In this document: one piece after another, positions 44,401-55,695 of the stretch
How the letters are laid out: each line of letters opens with the position of its first letter
Numbering within the stretch: position 1 is the stretch's first letter
Assembly: GCA_022559845.1 (NCBI GenBank)
Contig: CM040124.1
Location: forward strand, 67,789,491-67,853,490
Length of the DNA stretch: 64,000 nucleotides
Source of the DNA: Amorphophallus konjac
Taxonomy: Eukaryota; Streptophyta; Magnoliopsida; Alismatales; Araceae
Direction of reading: 5' to 3'
Position numbers and translations under genes: made by a program
Notes under the pieces: generated by a model
Told to the model about the DNA's origin: nothing
The model's database searches: none
What the model saw: only the letters and a program-made list of their open reading frames with translations

Positions 44401-45135
44401 ACATGTGCTCAGACTGGTTCCGAAGGAACATCAATCGATGCTATGGATGTGGGCGATGGTCTCGGGCCTGGTGCCCCCCTTCTTTTCCGGCTTTCATCCC
44501 GACATCCCGTGGATGATGGCCTATCTCCTCTTGGCATAATCCAAGATAAAGGGGATATGCTGCCAAAATTCATTTGTATCACCTTGAGTGATCATGGTAT
44601 TCTCTCCTAACCCCGCTGGCCCACGGAGTTCTTCCCTTGCATGTTCTCCGATGGTCTTCCGAAGGGGGATATCAATAAGACATCACGCCTGCACAGGGTG
44701 TGCCATGTCGCACCGGTCCTTATCCGGATTCCGGGTTAGATATACCCGATCTTTTACGGATCCCACCCTGCCGCTACATGGGTGGTTTCCTATCCCCATC
44801 TGGCATAGTCCAAGGTAATGGGGATATGCCGCTGCATTTGCTCCGCATTTGATGTATCCTTGCTTCACTCAGGCCATTTAACGCCCTGCTGATGAACCAA
44901 CCGTCTCTCTCGTTTGAGTCTTATTTTTGCCGCTACCTTCCCCCTATTTTTAGCGTTTAATCAAGGGTTGTCCTTCTTAGGAAGGGCGTAATTAACGTCA
45001 TAGCCTTTATGGTATGACGGACTTCGAGTTCCGACTCGGACTTCACAATCAACTGATTAAAAGTCAGATCGAGCGCATAATAAAATCGTCACCCCGGTGA
45101 CTGGCACGCCAATAAATCCATAAATAACACAAATC

Positions 45136-45184
<49 letters not shown>

Positions 45185-45211
45185 AAGAGAACAAAAAAAG
45201 CGCGTTCCACA
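41444..45211 (+). repeat. Element B 3' LTR (3768 bp)
   Basis: It aligns end to end with 1931-5647. TATAAAA at 41970-41976 is the better TATA form. The AT run at 45139-45181 is longer than in the 5' LTR. The GTGCC duplication follows at 45212-45216. Confidence 0.95.
41970..41976 (+). promoter_or_regulatory. Element B 3' LTR TATA box (TATAAAA)
   Basis: Canonical form of the site that reads TATTAAA in the 5' LTR. Element F has the same TATAAAACCCCC context. Confidence 0.65.
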
Positions 45212-46029
45212 GTGCCGTGCTGATGTAGCATGATAGAGTTGTAGCGCATGCATCTCGTCAATTGAAGTCACATGAGGAGAACTACCCCACTCATGATCTC
45301 GAGTTGGCGGTAGTGATTTTCACTCTAAAGATCTGGAGGCATTATCAATATGGCGAGAAGTTCGAGATTTTCACTGACCATCAGAGTTTGAGGTATGTGT
45401 TTACCCAGAAGGATCTTAACCTCAGACAGAGGAGGTGGATGGAGTACATGAAGGATTATGATTTCACTCTATCGTATCAGCCTGGCAGGATGAATGTCGT
45501 GGCTGATGCCTTGAGCAGGTTGGTGGTGGTTTGTCGAATGTTGTTGTTGAAGTGGAGGTTATGGGAACAGGTGTCGGCCATGACTTATAGCTAGGCTCAA
45601 GATCCCACGGGATCAAGGTTCGGTCGTTCTTGCGAGCCTGACTGTCAAACCAGCTATTCGTGGTCAGGTGACTGAGGCTCCGCATGCTGACCCCGAGCTA
45701 CCTCAAATTTTGTTGATGGCCGAGGTGTAGTTTAGTGAGGATGGAGCTATGAGGTTCAGAGGTAGGCTGTACGTCCCAGCTGAGGAGCATGTGAGGCACA
45801 CAGTATTACGGGAGGCCCATGGGAGCCGGTATGCCGCCCATCCATGATCGGTGAAGATGTACCAGAATGTGAAGAGGTAGTTTTGGTGGCCTGGGATGAA
45901 GAGAGATGTCACAGAATTTGTGGCCAAGTGTCTAGTTTGCCAGCAAGTGAAGGCTGAACACCAGCAACTGGGAGGTACACTTCAGCCCTTGGAGATTCCT
46001 GCGTGGAAGTGGGATCACGTGACCACTGA
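45212..46029 (+). pseudogene. Element A, fragment 2: RNase H remainder and integrase zinc-binding region
   Basis: After the duplicated GTGCC the sequence resumes element A in mid RNase H. The open part 45262-45594 has [37 protein letters not shown] and [10 protein letters not shown]. The integrase N-terminus follows in broken frames, with MKRDVTEFVAKCLVCQQVK near 45895-45955; both Cys of the CxxC pair remain. It ends at WDHVTTD, where element E is inserted at ACTGA (46025-46029). Several TAG stops disrupt it. Confidence 0.9.
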
Positions 46030-46367
46030 TGTAATATCTGGGACTTTTTGGATCCTTCTTCGTGGGTCCCGGATCTGGTTTCTCGGAGTGTCCGACTCCG
46101 TTGTGTCCAAAATTTCATTTCGGACATCTTTCATGTTCGGATCGGCGCGATCCGGAGTTGTTTCGGAGGCCCGGAAGCGTTCTGCGGCTTTTTCGCGTGT
46201 ATTTTTTAATTTTCGGTGTGTGTTTCGGTAATTCCTTTGGAACCTCACTGCGGGTAAACCGAGTCGTTCACCTGGGCACGACTGGTACCATTGCGATCGG
46301 TGCGTTCCGAGGATCTCGAAAATCTAATTTTCAATTTTTTGGTATTTTTTGGATGTTCCGGATTTTC

Positions 46368-46375
46368 TATAAATA
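46368..46375 (+). promoter_or_regulatory. Element E 5' LTR TATA box (TATAAATA)
   Basis: TATAAATA followed by CCCAACCCC and a CT-rich leader; conserved in the 3' LTR at 53828-53835. Confidence 0.75.
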
Positions 46376-46929
46376 CCCAACCCCTTTTTCTCTCTCTCCC
46401 CCACCTTTTCTTCTTTCTTCTTCCTCCTTCTTCTTCCTCCCACCGTGAGCACCCCCTCTTCCTCCCTCTCTCCCATTCGATCACGACGGGCCTCTCTCCG
46501 GTTGCAGACGGCGGCAGGGCGATGGCGCGGTTGCGTGGGTAGTGGCAAGGTGAGCTCGTGGGCGTGCGGTATTCGTGGGAAGCGTGAGGAACGAGGGTTC
46601 TTAAAGCGTTCTTCGTGATTTGAGCTTGATTCGGCGGAGCTTTCGCTCCATTGAGGTAGGGGGATGAATCCCTATGCTCATCCCATCCTCCCCCGCGTTT
46701 TGTAGGCCGAATGGGAGCCGAGAGGGGTGTCTTTGAGCGAGTTTGGGCAAAAGCATGATTTTGGGAGAGTTCGCCCGATCTATGGTTTTAGGCCATGATT
46801 TCGCATTTGGATGGCTTAGAAGCATGCTAGGCGTCCCCAGGGGTCTTCCCCTTTGATTTCCCCCTCTCCTATGGAGGCATGGGGGCGTGGTTGGAATTTT
46901 TGGGCGTTTCCCGCCGTTTCACCCTCGGG

Positions 46930-47480
46930 CGGGTGTGACGGTCCTTCCAGTGACCGTCACACTATGTAACACGCCCAGATGGGTGCGTCACAGCCATGAG
47001 TGCAGCCAAGTGGGGACTATGGGCTGTGACGGTCCCACGATAGACCGTCACAGTGCTGTGACGCACCTAGGTTAGAACGTCAGGGGCGTTCGACCGTTGG
47101 CTGCCGACCGTTGGTTTTTGACCGTTGGGGGTCAAGGCATGTGACGCACCTGGCTTGGCGCGTCACAGCCATGTGACGCCCCTATGTGGGTGCGTTAGAG
47201 CAGACGCATTCCCACGTTGTGACGCACCAGGGTTGGTCCGTTACACGCTGTGATGCACCGAGTGGCACGCGTCACAGCTGTTCTCTGTTGTCTTGTGACA
47301 TACCAGGGTAGGCGCGTCACAGACTGTGACGCACCAGGGTAGGTGCGTTACACCCTGTTTTGCACCGAGCGTGTGACGCCCCTGCGTTGGGCCGTTAGGT
47401 GGCTGTGACGGTCCAGCCCTAGACCGTCAGAGACTGTGACGCATCTAGGGTATACCGTCAGGCTTTGGGTTGCCCCGGGT
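46930..47480. repeat. Stem-loop minisatellite in the element E 5' LTR
   Basis: Many short inverted repeats of the form GTGACGCACC with GGTGCGTCAC or GTGACGGTCC with GGACCGTCAC, each about 25-30 bp, with loops of 4-10 bases. Arms change together between units, so pairing is kept. Only the first few remain in the 3' LTR (54395-54605). Confidence 0.85.
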
Positions 47481-48595
47481 GGTTTGCAACCCCGTTTCTA
47501 TTCCGACCGTGGTCACCGTGCGACGGTGCTGGTACGTGGGGCGGTCCCCATACGTTGTCGGATGCGGATTTTGTTTTCTGTTGACTTGAGAGTCTACTCC
47601 GTCAGTGACCCTCCACTAGTCATAGCCTACTTACACGCGTGTGGTCCCACCATGGAGTGGTGGAGAGGCTACCCTGAGGACGGTTTTGGACTGGTTTCCG
47701 TCGGGCCCCTCGTCGTTAGCCAGAGTCCGGCTACGGGGGAAAACCGGTCAGAGGGCCAGACCTAGGACGCATGGTCTGTGTGTGCACATGTAGTTGGGGG
47801 CGGTTGGACCCACGCCGATGAGCGTGACCCCAGCTAGTCACTCGTTGTGGTTCTTGTTCGGTGTCCGTGCCTCTGGTAGGCGCTACCACGCTAGGCAGTT
47901 CACCTGCGGTGCGGTGTAAGATGTCAGGGGACGCTACCGACTGTGCTTCTAGTGGAAGGTACTCTTGTCGAGTCGGGAGTGGCAGACTGTCAGTCTTGTG
48001 ACTTCGACCTTCGGGTTCTGTCGTGCTGACCGTGGTGTTCCGGTCGCTTTGCCGTGTCACGTGTGTCGGTTTTCGTGCCGTGAGATCGGTATTTTGTAGA
48101 TGGCAGGGCTTCCCTTTCTGAGGTACTCGCTTACTGCTAGCGTAGCGGTTTCTCCCTTTACAAGGTAGGGTTCGAGTGATCCCTACTGAGTCTTGTTCTG
48201 AGACTCATTCCTTGCGTGTTTTCACCGTGTTGCAGGTGAGGCGCGGCTTCAGGGGAGTGCGTCTGAGGCTCAGCGTGGTTCGGGTGCCCAGCGTTAGTGC
48301 CAGAGGTCAGAGCCGGGGTATGCCCCGTGTAGCTGTACTTTTTCTTTCTTATCTCTGTACTAGTTGTGGACTACTGTTGTTATTTTATTGTTCTCTTGTG
48401 GACCATGTATTAATTAAAATGTTCATTTATTTCCTGCTTAATTATATAACTATTTAATTTCTACAATTATTTGTGATACTTGTGTAGTCTCCACACCATC
48501 CTTCTAACCCTTTCGAGTCTTCGGGCTCGTGGGTGGCAGTACGAGTCTCAGGTTATCGGGCCTTCCCGATAATCAGATTCTCGGGTCGTTATAGC

Positions 48596-48607
48596 TGGTA
48601 TCAGAGC
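48596..48607 (+). other. Element E primer-binding site, initiator tRNA-Met
   Basis: TGGTATCAGAGC two bases after the LTR. Confidence 0.95.
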
Positions 48608-48736
48608 ACGGTTGTGGAGTTATACGAGAATCATAGGTAATTGTAGTGGTCCACTAGTCCACACTGGCATCGGGCATCGTGTGTTTTTCTTAACCTTGAT
48701 GTTCCGTGTTTCTTATCTTTTGCTTCAGAGGCGAGC

Positions 48737-50029
48737 ATGGCGCCTAGGCGGGCGACTCGCTCTCAGCAGGGGCAGTCGGCTGGAGGTCAGGAGATCCAGC
48801 AGGAGGTTCAGCAGGAGCAGGAGGAGCAGAGTAGAGTGCCACCTGCGGCCACCGAGGCAGTGGATACTGCGAGGTTTCTGGGGGCCGAGGATTTCTTTTG
48901 TGGAAAGTACCAGCTTATGTTGCAGCAGTTCGGAGGAGAGGTTGGTGAGGGCTCGTCGACCAGGGGTGGGCTAGGCCGAGCAGTGAGGGATTTCTTGCAG
49001 TTCCATCCACCTTACTATGGCGGTCAGTCAGACCCTGATTTGGCTCGAGATTGGCTCGACGAGATGGAGCGGGTATTCAGTTCCGCGAGGTGTACTGCAG
49101 AGGACAGGGTGATGTTGGCCTATAACCAGTTGCAGGGTACGGCTCGAGCGTGGTGGTCTTCCGAGTGGAAGACGTCTTTTCAATCGCGTCCTCTTGAGCA
49201 GATTGCGTGGAGTGACTTTGTCAGCGCTTTTAAGCGTGCCTACTATCCAGAGTATATTGCTACGCAGAGGATGCGTGAGTTTTTGGAGCTGGTCCTGGGC
49301 GACATGTCCGTGTTGCAGTACAGAGCCTGATTTGTTGAGCTGGGTCGGTATGCACCCCATATCATGGAGCATGAGAGGGTGAAGACCGCACAGTTCGTTC
49401 AAGGCTTGAGGCAGGAGTTGAGACACCATTTGATCGCGAACACTGCCACTGATTTAGAGACAGCGTCTCGTGTCGCGGCTTCCTTGGAGATGGATATGCA
49501 GAGGACTCGAGGACCGATTAGTCAGGGGCAGTCTTTGTTATGTCGTAGCCAGTCGTCGGCTACCCAGCAGCAGGATTCTTTCCAGCATGCGTCGGGTGGT
49601 TCAGGAGCGTCGGCAGCGTCAGTGACAGGATCTGTGTCCTTCGGCTCGAAGGTCAAGAAGTTTTTCGGGAAGAGTTTTCGAAAGAAGAAGAAGGGAGGCC
49701 GTGAGCAGCAGGTTTCATCGTGCAGTGTGCAGCAGCCGGTTCCTTTTCAGCGTCAGGGATCAGTGGGTGCATCGCGAGGACCGTGCCCGCGGTGTAGCGA
49801 GTTCCATCCAGGCAGGCAGTGCACGGCGCCGACAGTTTGTTTCCAGTGTGACCAGCCAGGGCATATGGCGCATGACTGTCCTCAGAGGCAGCAACAGTAG
49901 TTTCCTCAGCAGCAGCAGGCCCCCCAGCAGCAGAGGCCACCGCAGCAGCAGCAGCAGGGACAGTATCCGCCGCTACCTAGGTCAGCTAGTGTGGGAGGCA
50001 GGTAGAGAGCTCGAGGCTAGATTACACAC
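48737..50029 (+). pseudogene. Element E gag, broken by stops
   Basis: It starts at ATG 48737 (MAPRRATRSQQ). A Gln/Glu-rich start leads to the Gag capsid domain (DPDLARDWLDEMERVFSS, AYNQLQGTARAWW, FKRAYYPEY), and a CCHC knuckle CFQCDQPGHMAHDC lies near 49840-49880. A basic patch KKFFGKSFRKKKK precedes it. Stops: TGA at 49328-49330 (R codon in related copies), TAG at 49898-49900, 50003-50005 and 50018-50020. All pieces are in one frame with protease, RT and RNase H. Confidence 0.9.
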
Positions 50030-50555
50030 ATGACCAGGGCAGAGGCAGTGGCGTTGCATCTCATGGAAGGTACCGTTCAGATTTTGGGTTGTGTGGCTCA
50101 GGTTTTGTTTGATTCTGGCGCGTCTCATTCTTTTATTTCGGAGGATTTCGCGCTGAGTATCGAGGAGCCGGTAACCCAGTTGTCTTGTGATCTAACAGTG
50201 GAGTTGCCTTCGGGTGATTTTATGATCACTCCATATTGCTTCGATGAGGTTCCGGTGTGGGTGGAAGGGCGGAGTTTGTCGACTAGGCTCTATGTGTTGC
50301 CGCTTCAGGACTTTGATGTGATTTTGGGCATGGATTGGCTCGAGGCACATCATGCGTTGGTGGATTGCGGCTCGAAGAAGGTTTATTTTCGACGAATTCG
50401 TGGACCCACCTTCTATTTCCAAGGTATCAGGTCTTCCTCTTCTCGTTTCCTTATTTCGGTGATTCGAGCTCATCGTATGCTTGATGCGGGTTCTCAGGGT
50501 TTTCTCGCTTCTGTGGTCTTGGTAGACCAGCCGTGTCTGGATGTCAAGGACATTC
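50030..50555 (+). pseudogene. Element E aspartic protease region
   Basis: This is the first part of an open stretch to 50911. The catalytic motif [12 protein letters not shown] is complete and [12 protein letters not shown] marks the second half, so the protease itself looks undamaged, but the surrounding polyprotein is broken. Confidence 0.9.
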
Positions 50556-51459
50556 CGGTGGTGTGTGAGTTTCCCAATATTTTTCCGGAGGACTTGCCTG
50601 GATTGCCTCCCCAGTGGGAGATCAATTTCGTTATCGAGGTTGTGCCGGGTACGGGACCTTTGGCGAAGGCTCCCTGCCGTATGGCCCCCGCTGAGTTGAG
50701 GGAGTTGAGGGCGCAATTGCAGGAGCTGCTGGTCAAGGGGTACATTCGTCCAAGCTTTTCCCCTTGGGGTGCGCCAGTGTTGTTCGTGAAGAAGAAGGAC
50801 GGTAGCTTGCGATTGTGCATTGACTACTGGCAGCTGAATGAGGTGACCATTAAGAACAAGTATCCATTGCCTCAGATTGATGATTTGTTCGACCAGCTTC
50901 AGTCTGCCTAAGTGTTCTCGCAGATTGATTTGCGGTCCGGTTACTATCAGCTGAGGATTCGCGAGTCCGATGTGGAGAAGACTGCGTTCAGCTCGAGGTA
51001 TGGGCATTATGAGTTCTTGGTGATGCCGTTCGGGCTCACCAATGCCCCAGTAGCCTTCATGGACTTGATGCAGAGGGTGTTTCATCCTCATCTGGACCAG
51101 TTCGTGGTCGTATTCGTGGATGACATCCTTGTTTATTCGCGGTCTGCCGAGGAGCACGCGTACCATTTGGGTGTGGTGCTGCAGACGTTGCGAGATCACC
51201 AGTTGTATGCGAAGCTCAGTAAGTGTGAGTTCTGGCTTCGTGAGGTGTACTTTTTAGGGCATGTGATTTCTGGTGATGGTGTTTCTGTGGACCCCGCCAA
51301 GGTCGAGGCAGTAATGCAGTGGCCAAGGCTGAGGTCTGTGATGGAGATCCAGAGTTTCTTGGGGCTTGCGGGCTATTATCGTCGGTTTATCCAGAATTTT
51401 TCTTGCATTACGGCCCTGATGACCAGACTTACACGGAAGGATGTGCCTTTTGTCTGGAC
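50556..51459 (+). pseudogene. Element E reverse transcriptase
   Basis: The fingers ([19 protein letters not shown]) lie before a TAA at 50909-50911, where element A has Glu. The palm follows from 50912: [28 protein letters not shown], and the catalytic box FVDD at about 51113-51124 ([12 protein letters not shown]). The connection region reads [13 protein letters not shown]. One stop separates otherwise intact halves in the same frame. Confidence 0.92.
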
Positions 51460-51976
51460 TGATGAGTGTGAGCAGAGTTTTAGGGAACATAAGAGATTGC
51501 TCACCTCGACTCCGGTGCTGGTCTTGCCTTCTGGATCGGGAGGTTTTGTGGTGTGTACAGATGCTTCCAGGGTCGGATTGGGTGCGGTGTTGATGCAGCA
51601 TGGTAGAGTGGTGGCTTATGCATCTCGGTAGCTGAAGCCCCACGAGGAGAACTACCCTACCCATGACCTAAATTTGGCGGCTGTGATCTTCGCACTGAAG
51701 ATATGGAGGTATTATCTGTACGGTGAGAAGTTCGAGGTGTTCACTGACCATCAGAGTTTGAGGTATGTGTTCACCCAGAGGGACCTTAACCTCAGACAGA
51801 GGCGTTGGATGGAGTTTATGAAGGATTATGACTTCACCCTATCTTATCACCCGGGCAGGATGAATGTCATCACCGATGCTTTGAGTCGGAAGGTCGCGGT
51901 CAGTGCCTTGATGTTGAGGAAATGGAGGCTTTGGCAACAAGTGCCCAAAGTGTCTTTCAGGCTCAAGATTCCCTAG
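51460..51976 (+). pseudogene. Element E RNase H
   Basis: [19 protein letters not shown] gives the first acidic residue region, and [17 protein letters not shown] and [11 protein letters not shown] mark the middle and end. TAG stops at 51629-51631 (likely Gln) and 51974-51976 interrupt it. There is a single RNase H only, unlike element B. Confidence 0.9.
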
Positions 51977-53250
51977 GAGCCAGGGTTAGCGGTGCTTGCG
52001 AGTCTTTAATTGTCACGCCTGCTATCCGCCGTCAGGTGACAGAGGCTCAGCCTGTAGACCCTGAGTTGCCCCGGATTTGGCCATGGCTGATGTGGAGCTC
52101 GGCGAGGACGGTGCTACGAGATTTCGTGGTAGGCTGTACGTCCTAGTCGAGGAGTAGGTTCGTCGTGCGGTGTTACGCGAGGCTCATGGGAGCAGGTACA
52201 CCGTACACCCGGGTGCGACGAAGATGTATCGGAACTTGCGGAGGCAGTTCTGGTGTCCTAGCATGAAGAGAGATGTCACCGAATTTGTGGCCAGGTGCCT
52301 GACCTCTCAGCAGGTGAAGGCAGAGCATCAGCGATCGAGAGGTACTCTCCAGCCCTTGGATGTTCCCGCGTGGAAATGGGACCACGTGACCACGGATTTC
52401 GTGGTGGGATTGCCGAGGTCTCCGAGTGGACAGGACAGTATTTGGTTGCTGGTGGATAGGCTGACGAAAGTGGCTCGGTTGTTACCGATCAAAGTCAGCT
52501 GGAGTGTGCCCAAATTGGCTCATCTTTATGTGGAGCGGATCGTTCCGTTCCATGGGATTCCCATCTCCATTATGTCAGATCGGGATCCGCGCTTCACGTC
52601 TAGATTCTGGAGGAGTTTCCAGCGAGCTCTTGGCATGGTTTTGGCGTTTAGTTCAGCGTATCATCCTCAGTCCGATGGTCAGTCAGAGAGGACCATTCAA
52701 ACTTTAGAGGATATGTTGAGATCATGCTACCTGGAGTGGCAGGGGAGTTTGATTCACCACCTACCGTTGGTGGAGTTTGCCTATAACAACAGCTATTATT
52801 CGAGCATCGGCATGGCTCCTTATGAGGCTTTGTATGGGCGTCCGTGTCAGACTCCACTCGATTGGTTCGAGGTTGGTGAGCGTGTTTTGACGGGATCGGA
52901 GTTGGTGCAGTAGTGTGTGGATGTTGTGCACCTGCTTCGTCAGAACATGTTGGCGGCCCAGAGTCGGCAGAAGAGCTATGCTGACCGTAGGCGGCAGCCT
53001 CTCACGTTTGTCGTTGGCGATCGTGTGTTCTTGAGAGTTTCTCCGATGAAGGGGGTAATGCATTTTGGACGGCGTGGGAAGCTGAGTCCCCGCTATGTCG
53101 GTCCTTTCCTTATTGTGGAGCGCATCGGTGAGGTAGCCTATCGGTTGCAACTACCTCCTGAGTTGGCGTCGGTGCATGACGTGTTTCACGTCTCGATGTT
53201 GCGGAAGTATATGCCCGATGACTCTCATGTGCTTGAAGATTCTGTTTGGC
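51977..53250 (+). pseudogene. Element E integrase
   Basis: A frameshift near 52076 moves the frame, and a TAG lies near 52155. The zinc-binding part has HGSRYTVHPGATKM, but CxxC has become CLTS, losing one Cys that element A keeps. The catalytic triad is present: Asp in WDHVTTDFVVGL, Asp in SDRDPRF and Glu in GQSERTIQ, with 35 residues between the last two. A TAG lies at 52911-52913. The C-terminal GPF fold (GRRGKLSPRYVGPFLIVERI) follows and the frame is open to the chromodomain. Confidence 0.9.
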
Positions 53251-53258
53251 CAGAGGTG

Positions 53259-53433
53259 ACTCCAGATCTTTCTCTCCTAGAGTTTCTCGTCCGCGTTGAG
53301 GATAGGCGAGAGCAGCGCCTGCGGAACAAGGTCATCCCCTTGGTCAAGGTGGTGTGGCAGCAGCACTCTGGCGGTGAGGCTTCTTGGGAACGTGAGGACG
53401 AGATGCGTCAGTAGTTCCCTTACTTGTTTGAGT
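53259..53433 (+). pseudogene. Element E chromodomain
   Basis: LRNKVIPLVKVVWQQHSGGEASWEREDEM is the Tekay-type chromodomain core seen at the integrase C-terminus; such domains direct insertion to heterochromatin. A TAG at 53412-53414 comes just before the usual final residues, which are still visible (FPYLFE) up to the next TGA. The nested landscape fits such targeting, though that link is inference. Confidence 0.85.
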
Positions 53434-53488
53434 GAGTCTTCCTCTTCTTTCCCTTGGGTTGTTCTCAATTTCGAGGATGAAATTCCTT

Positions 53489-53500
53489 AAGGGGGAGGAC
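53489..53500 (+). other. Element E polypurine tract
   Basis: AAGGGGGAGGAC directly before the 3' LTR. Confidence 0.9.
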
Positions 53501-55695
53501 TGTAATATCCCAGACTTTTCAGATCCTTCTTCGTGGGTCCCGGATCTGGTTTCTCGGAGTGTCCGGCTCTGTTGTGTCATTTCGGACATCTTTCGTGTTC
53601 GGATCGGCGGGATCGGGAGTTGTTTCGGAGGCCCGGAAGCGTTCCGCGGCTTTTTCACGTGTGTTTTTCGATTTCCGGTGTGTTTCGGCAATTCCTTCGG
53701 AACCTCGCTGCGGGTGAACCGGGTCGTTCACCTGGGCACGAGTGGTACCGTTGCGATCGGTGCGTTCCGAGGATCCCGAAAATCTAATTTTTGATTTTTC
53801 GGTATTTTCCAGAATTTATGGATTTTTTATAAATACCCAACCCCTTTTTCTCTCTCTCCCCCACCTTTTCTTCTTTCTTCTTCCTCCTTCTTCTTCCTCC
53901 CACTGTGAGCACCCCCTCTTCCTCCCTCTCTACCATTCGATCACGGCGGGCCTCTCTCCGGCTGCAGACGACGGCAGGGCGACGGCGCGGTTGCGTGGGC
54001 GGCGGCGAGGCGAGCTCATGGGCGTGCGGTGTTCGTGGGAAGCGTGGAGGAACGAGGGTTCTTAAAGCGTTCTTCGTGATTTGAGCTTGATTCGGCAGAG
54101 CTTTCACTCCATTGAGGTAGGGGGACAAATCCCTATGCTCATCCCATCCTCCCCCGCGTTTTGTAGGTCGAATGGGAGCCGAGAGGGGTGTCTTTGAGCG
54201 GGTTTGGGCAAAAGCATGATTTTGGGAGAGTTCGCCCGATCTATGGTTTTAGGCCATGATTTCGCGCTTGGATGGCTTAGAAGCATGTTAGGGGTCCCCA
54301 GGGGTCTTCCCCTTTGATTTCTCCCTCTCCTATAGAGGCATGGGGGCGTGGTTGGAATTTTTGGGCGTTTCCCGCCGTTTCGCCCTCGGGCGGGTGTGAC
54401 GGTCCTTCCAGTAACCGTCACACTATGTAATGCGCCCAGATGGGTGCGTTACAACCATGAGTGCAGCCAAGTGGGGTCTATGGGCTGTGACGGTCCCACG
54501 ATAGACCGCCACGGTGCTGTGACGCACCTAGGTTAGACCGTTAGGGGCGTTCGACCGTTGGCTGCCGACCGTTGGTTTTTGACCGTTGGGGGTCAAGCCA
54601 TATGATGACCGTGGTCACTGTGCGACGGTGCTGGTACGTGGGGCGGTCCCCGTACGTTGTCGGATGCGGACGTTATTTTCCGTTGACTTGAGAGTCTACT
54701 CTGTCAGTGACCCTCCACTAGTCGTAGCCTACTTACACGCGTGTGGTCCCACCAGGGAGTGGTGGAGAGGCTACCATGAGGACGGTTTTGGACTGGTTTC
54801 CGTCGGGCCCCTCGTCGTTAGCCAGAGTCCGGCTACGGGGGAAAATCGGTCAGAGGGCCAGACCTAGGATGCAGGGTCTGTGTGTGCACACGTAGTTGGG
54901 GGCGGTTGGACCCACGCCGACGGGCGTGACCCCAGCTAGTCACTCGTTGTAGTTCTTGTTCGGTGTCCGTGCCTCTGGTAGGCGCTACCACGCTAGGCAG
55001 TTCACCTGCGGTGCGGTGTAAGACGTCAGGGGACGCTACCGACTATGTTTCTAGTGGGAGGTACTCCTATCGAGTCGGGAGTGGCAGACTGTCAGTCTTG
55101 TGACTTCGACCTTCGGGTTCTGTCGTGCTGACCGTGGTGTTCCGGTCACTTTACCGTGTCACGTGTGTTGGTTTTCGTGCCGTGAGATCGTTATTTTGTA
55201 GATGGCGAGGCTTCCCTTTCCGAGGTACTCGCTTACTGGTAGCGTAGCGGTTTCTCCATTTGCGAGGTAGGGTTCGAGTGATCCCTACTGAGTCTTGTTC
55301 TGAGACTCATTCCCTACGTGTTTTCACCGTGTTTCAGGCGAGGCACGGCTTCAGGGGAGTGCGTCTGAGGCTCAGCGTGGTTCGGGTGCCCAGTGTTAGT
55401 GCCAGAGGTCAGAGCAAGGATATGCCCCGTGTAGCTGTACTTTTTCTTTCTTGTCTCTGTACTAGTTGTGGACTACTGTTGTTATTTTATTGTTCTATTG
55501 TGGACCATGTATTAATTAAAATGTTCATTTATTTCCTGCTTAATTATATAGCTGTTTAATTTCTGCAATTATTTGTGATACTTGTGTAGTCTCCACACCA
55601 TCCTTCTAACCCTTCCGAGTCTTCGGGCTCGTGGGTGGCGGTACGATTCTCGGGTTATCGGGCCTTCCCGATAATCAGATTCTCGGGTCATTACA
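53501..55695 (+). repeat. Element E 3' LTR (2195 bp)
   Basis: It aligns with 46030-48593 except for the missing hairpin block after about 54600. It ends TTACA, followed by ACTGA. Confidence 0.93.
53828..53835 (+). promoter_or_regulatory. Element E 3' LTR TATA box
   Basis: TATAAATA in the same context as the 5' LTR copy. Confidence 0.7.

Larger units (their letters stand above)
1931..45211 (+). mobile_element. Element B: 43.3 kb Tat-like Ty3/gypsy retrotransposon, itself host to elements C and D
   Basis: LTRs start TGTTGACACC and end TTCCACA; each is about 3.7 kb. A 5-bp duplication GTGCC flanks the element (1926-1930 and 45212-45216), and removing B plus one copy rejoins element A's RNase H in frame with the pattern seen in element E. 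The order is Gag, protease, RT, RNase H, second RNase H, integrase without chromodomain, then a long 3' non-coding region with an antisense gene. The second RNase H, large size and 3' repeats point to the Tat lineage. Without C and D, B is about 26.8 kb. Confidence 0.95.
46030..48593 (+). repeat. Element E 5' LTR (2564 bp)
   Basis: It is 369 bp longer than the 3' LTR because a hairpin-rich block (about 47141-47503) is missing from the latter. The final bases TTATA differ from the expected TTACA. Confidence 0.93.
46030..55695 (+). mobile_element. Element E: Tekay-like Ty3/gypsy chromovirus (9.7 kb) inserted in element A
   Basis: LTRs begin TGTAATATC. The 3' LTR ends TTACA and the 5' LTR ends TTATA by a likely point change. 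ACTGA flanks it at 46025-46029 and 55696-55700, and excision joins A's integrase across VTTD and FIV. An initiator-Met primer site, a polypurine tract and the order Gag-protease-RT-RNase H-integrase-chromodomain fit the Tekay/Del clade. The coding frame is broken by stops and one frameshift. Confidence 0.95.

Noticed and set aside
45139..45181. Long AT run as a possible separate insertion or promoter
   Set aside because: The same run, shorter, is in the other LTR, so it is a microsatellite of variable length.
50192..51199. 335-codon minus-strand frame opposite element E protease and RT
   Set aside because: Shadow of a conserved sense frame with clear RT motifs.
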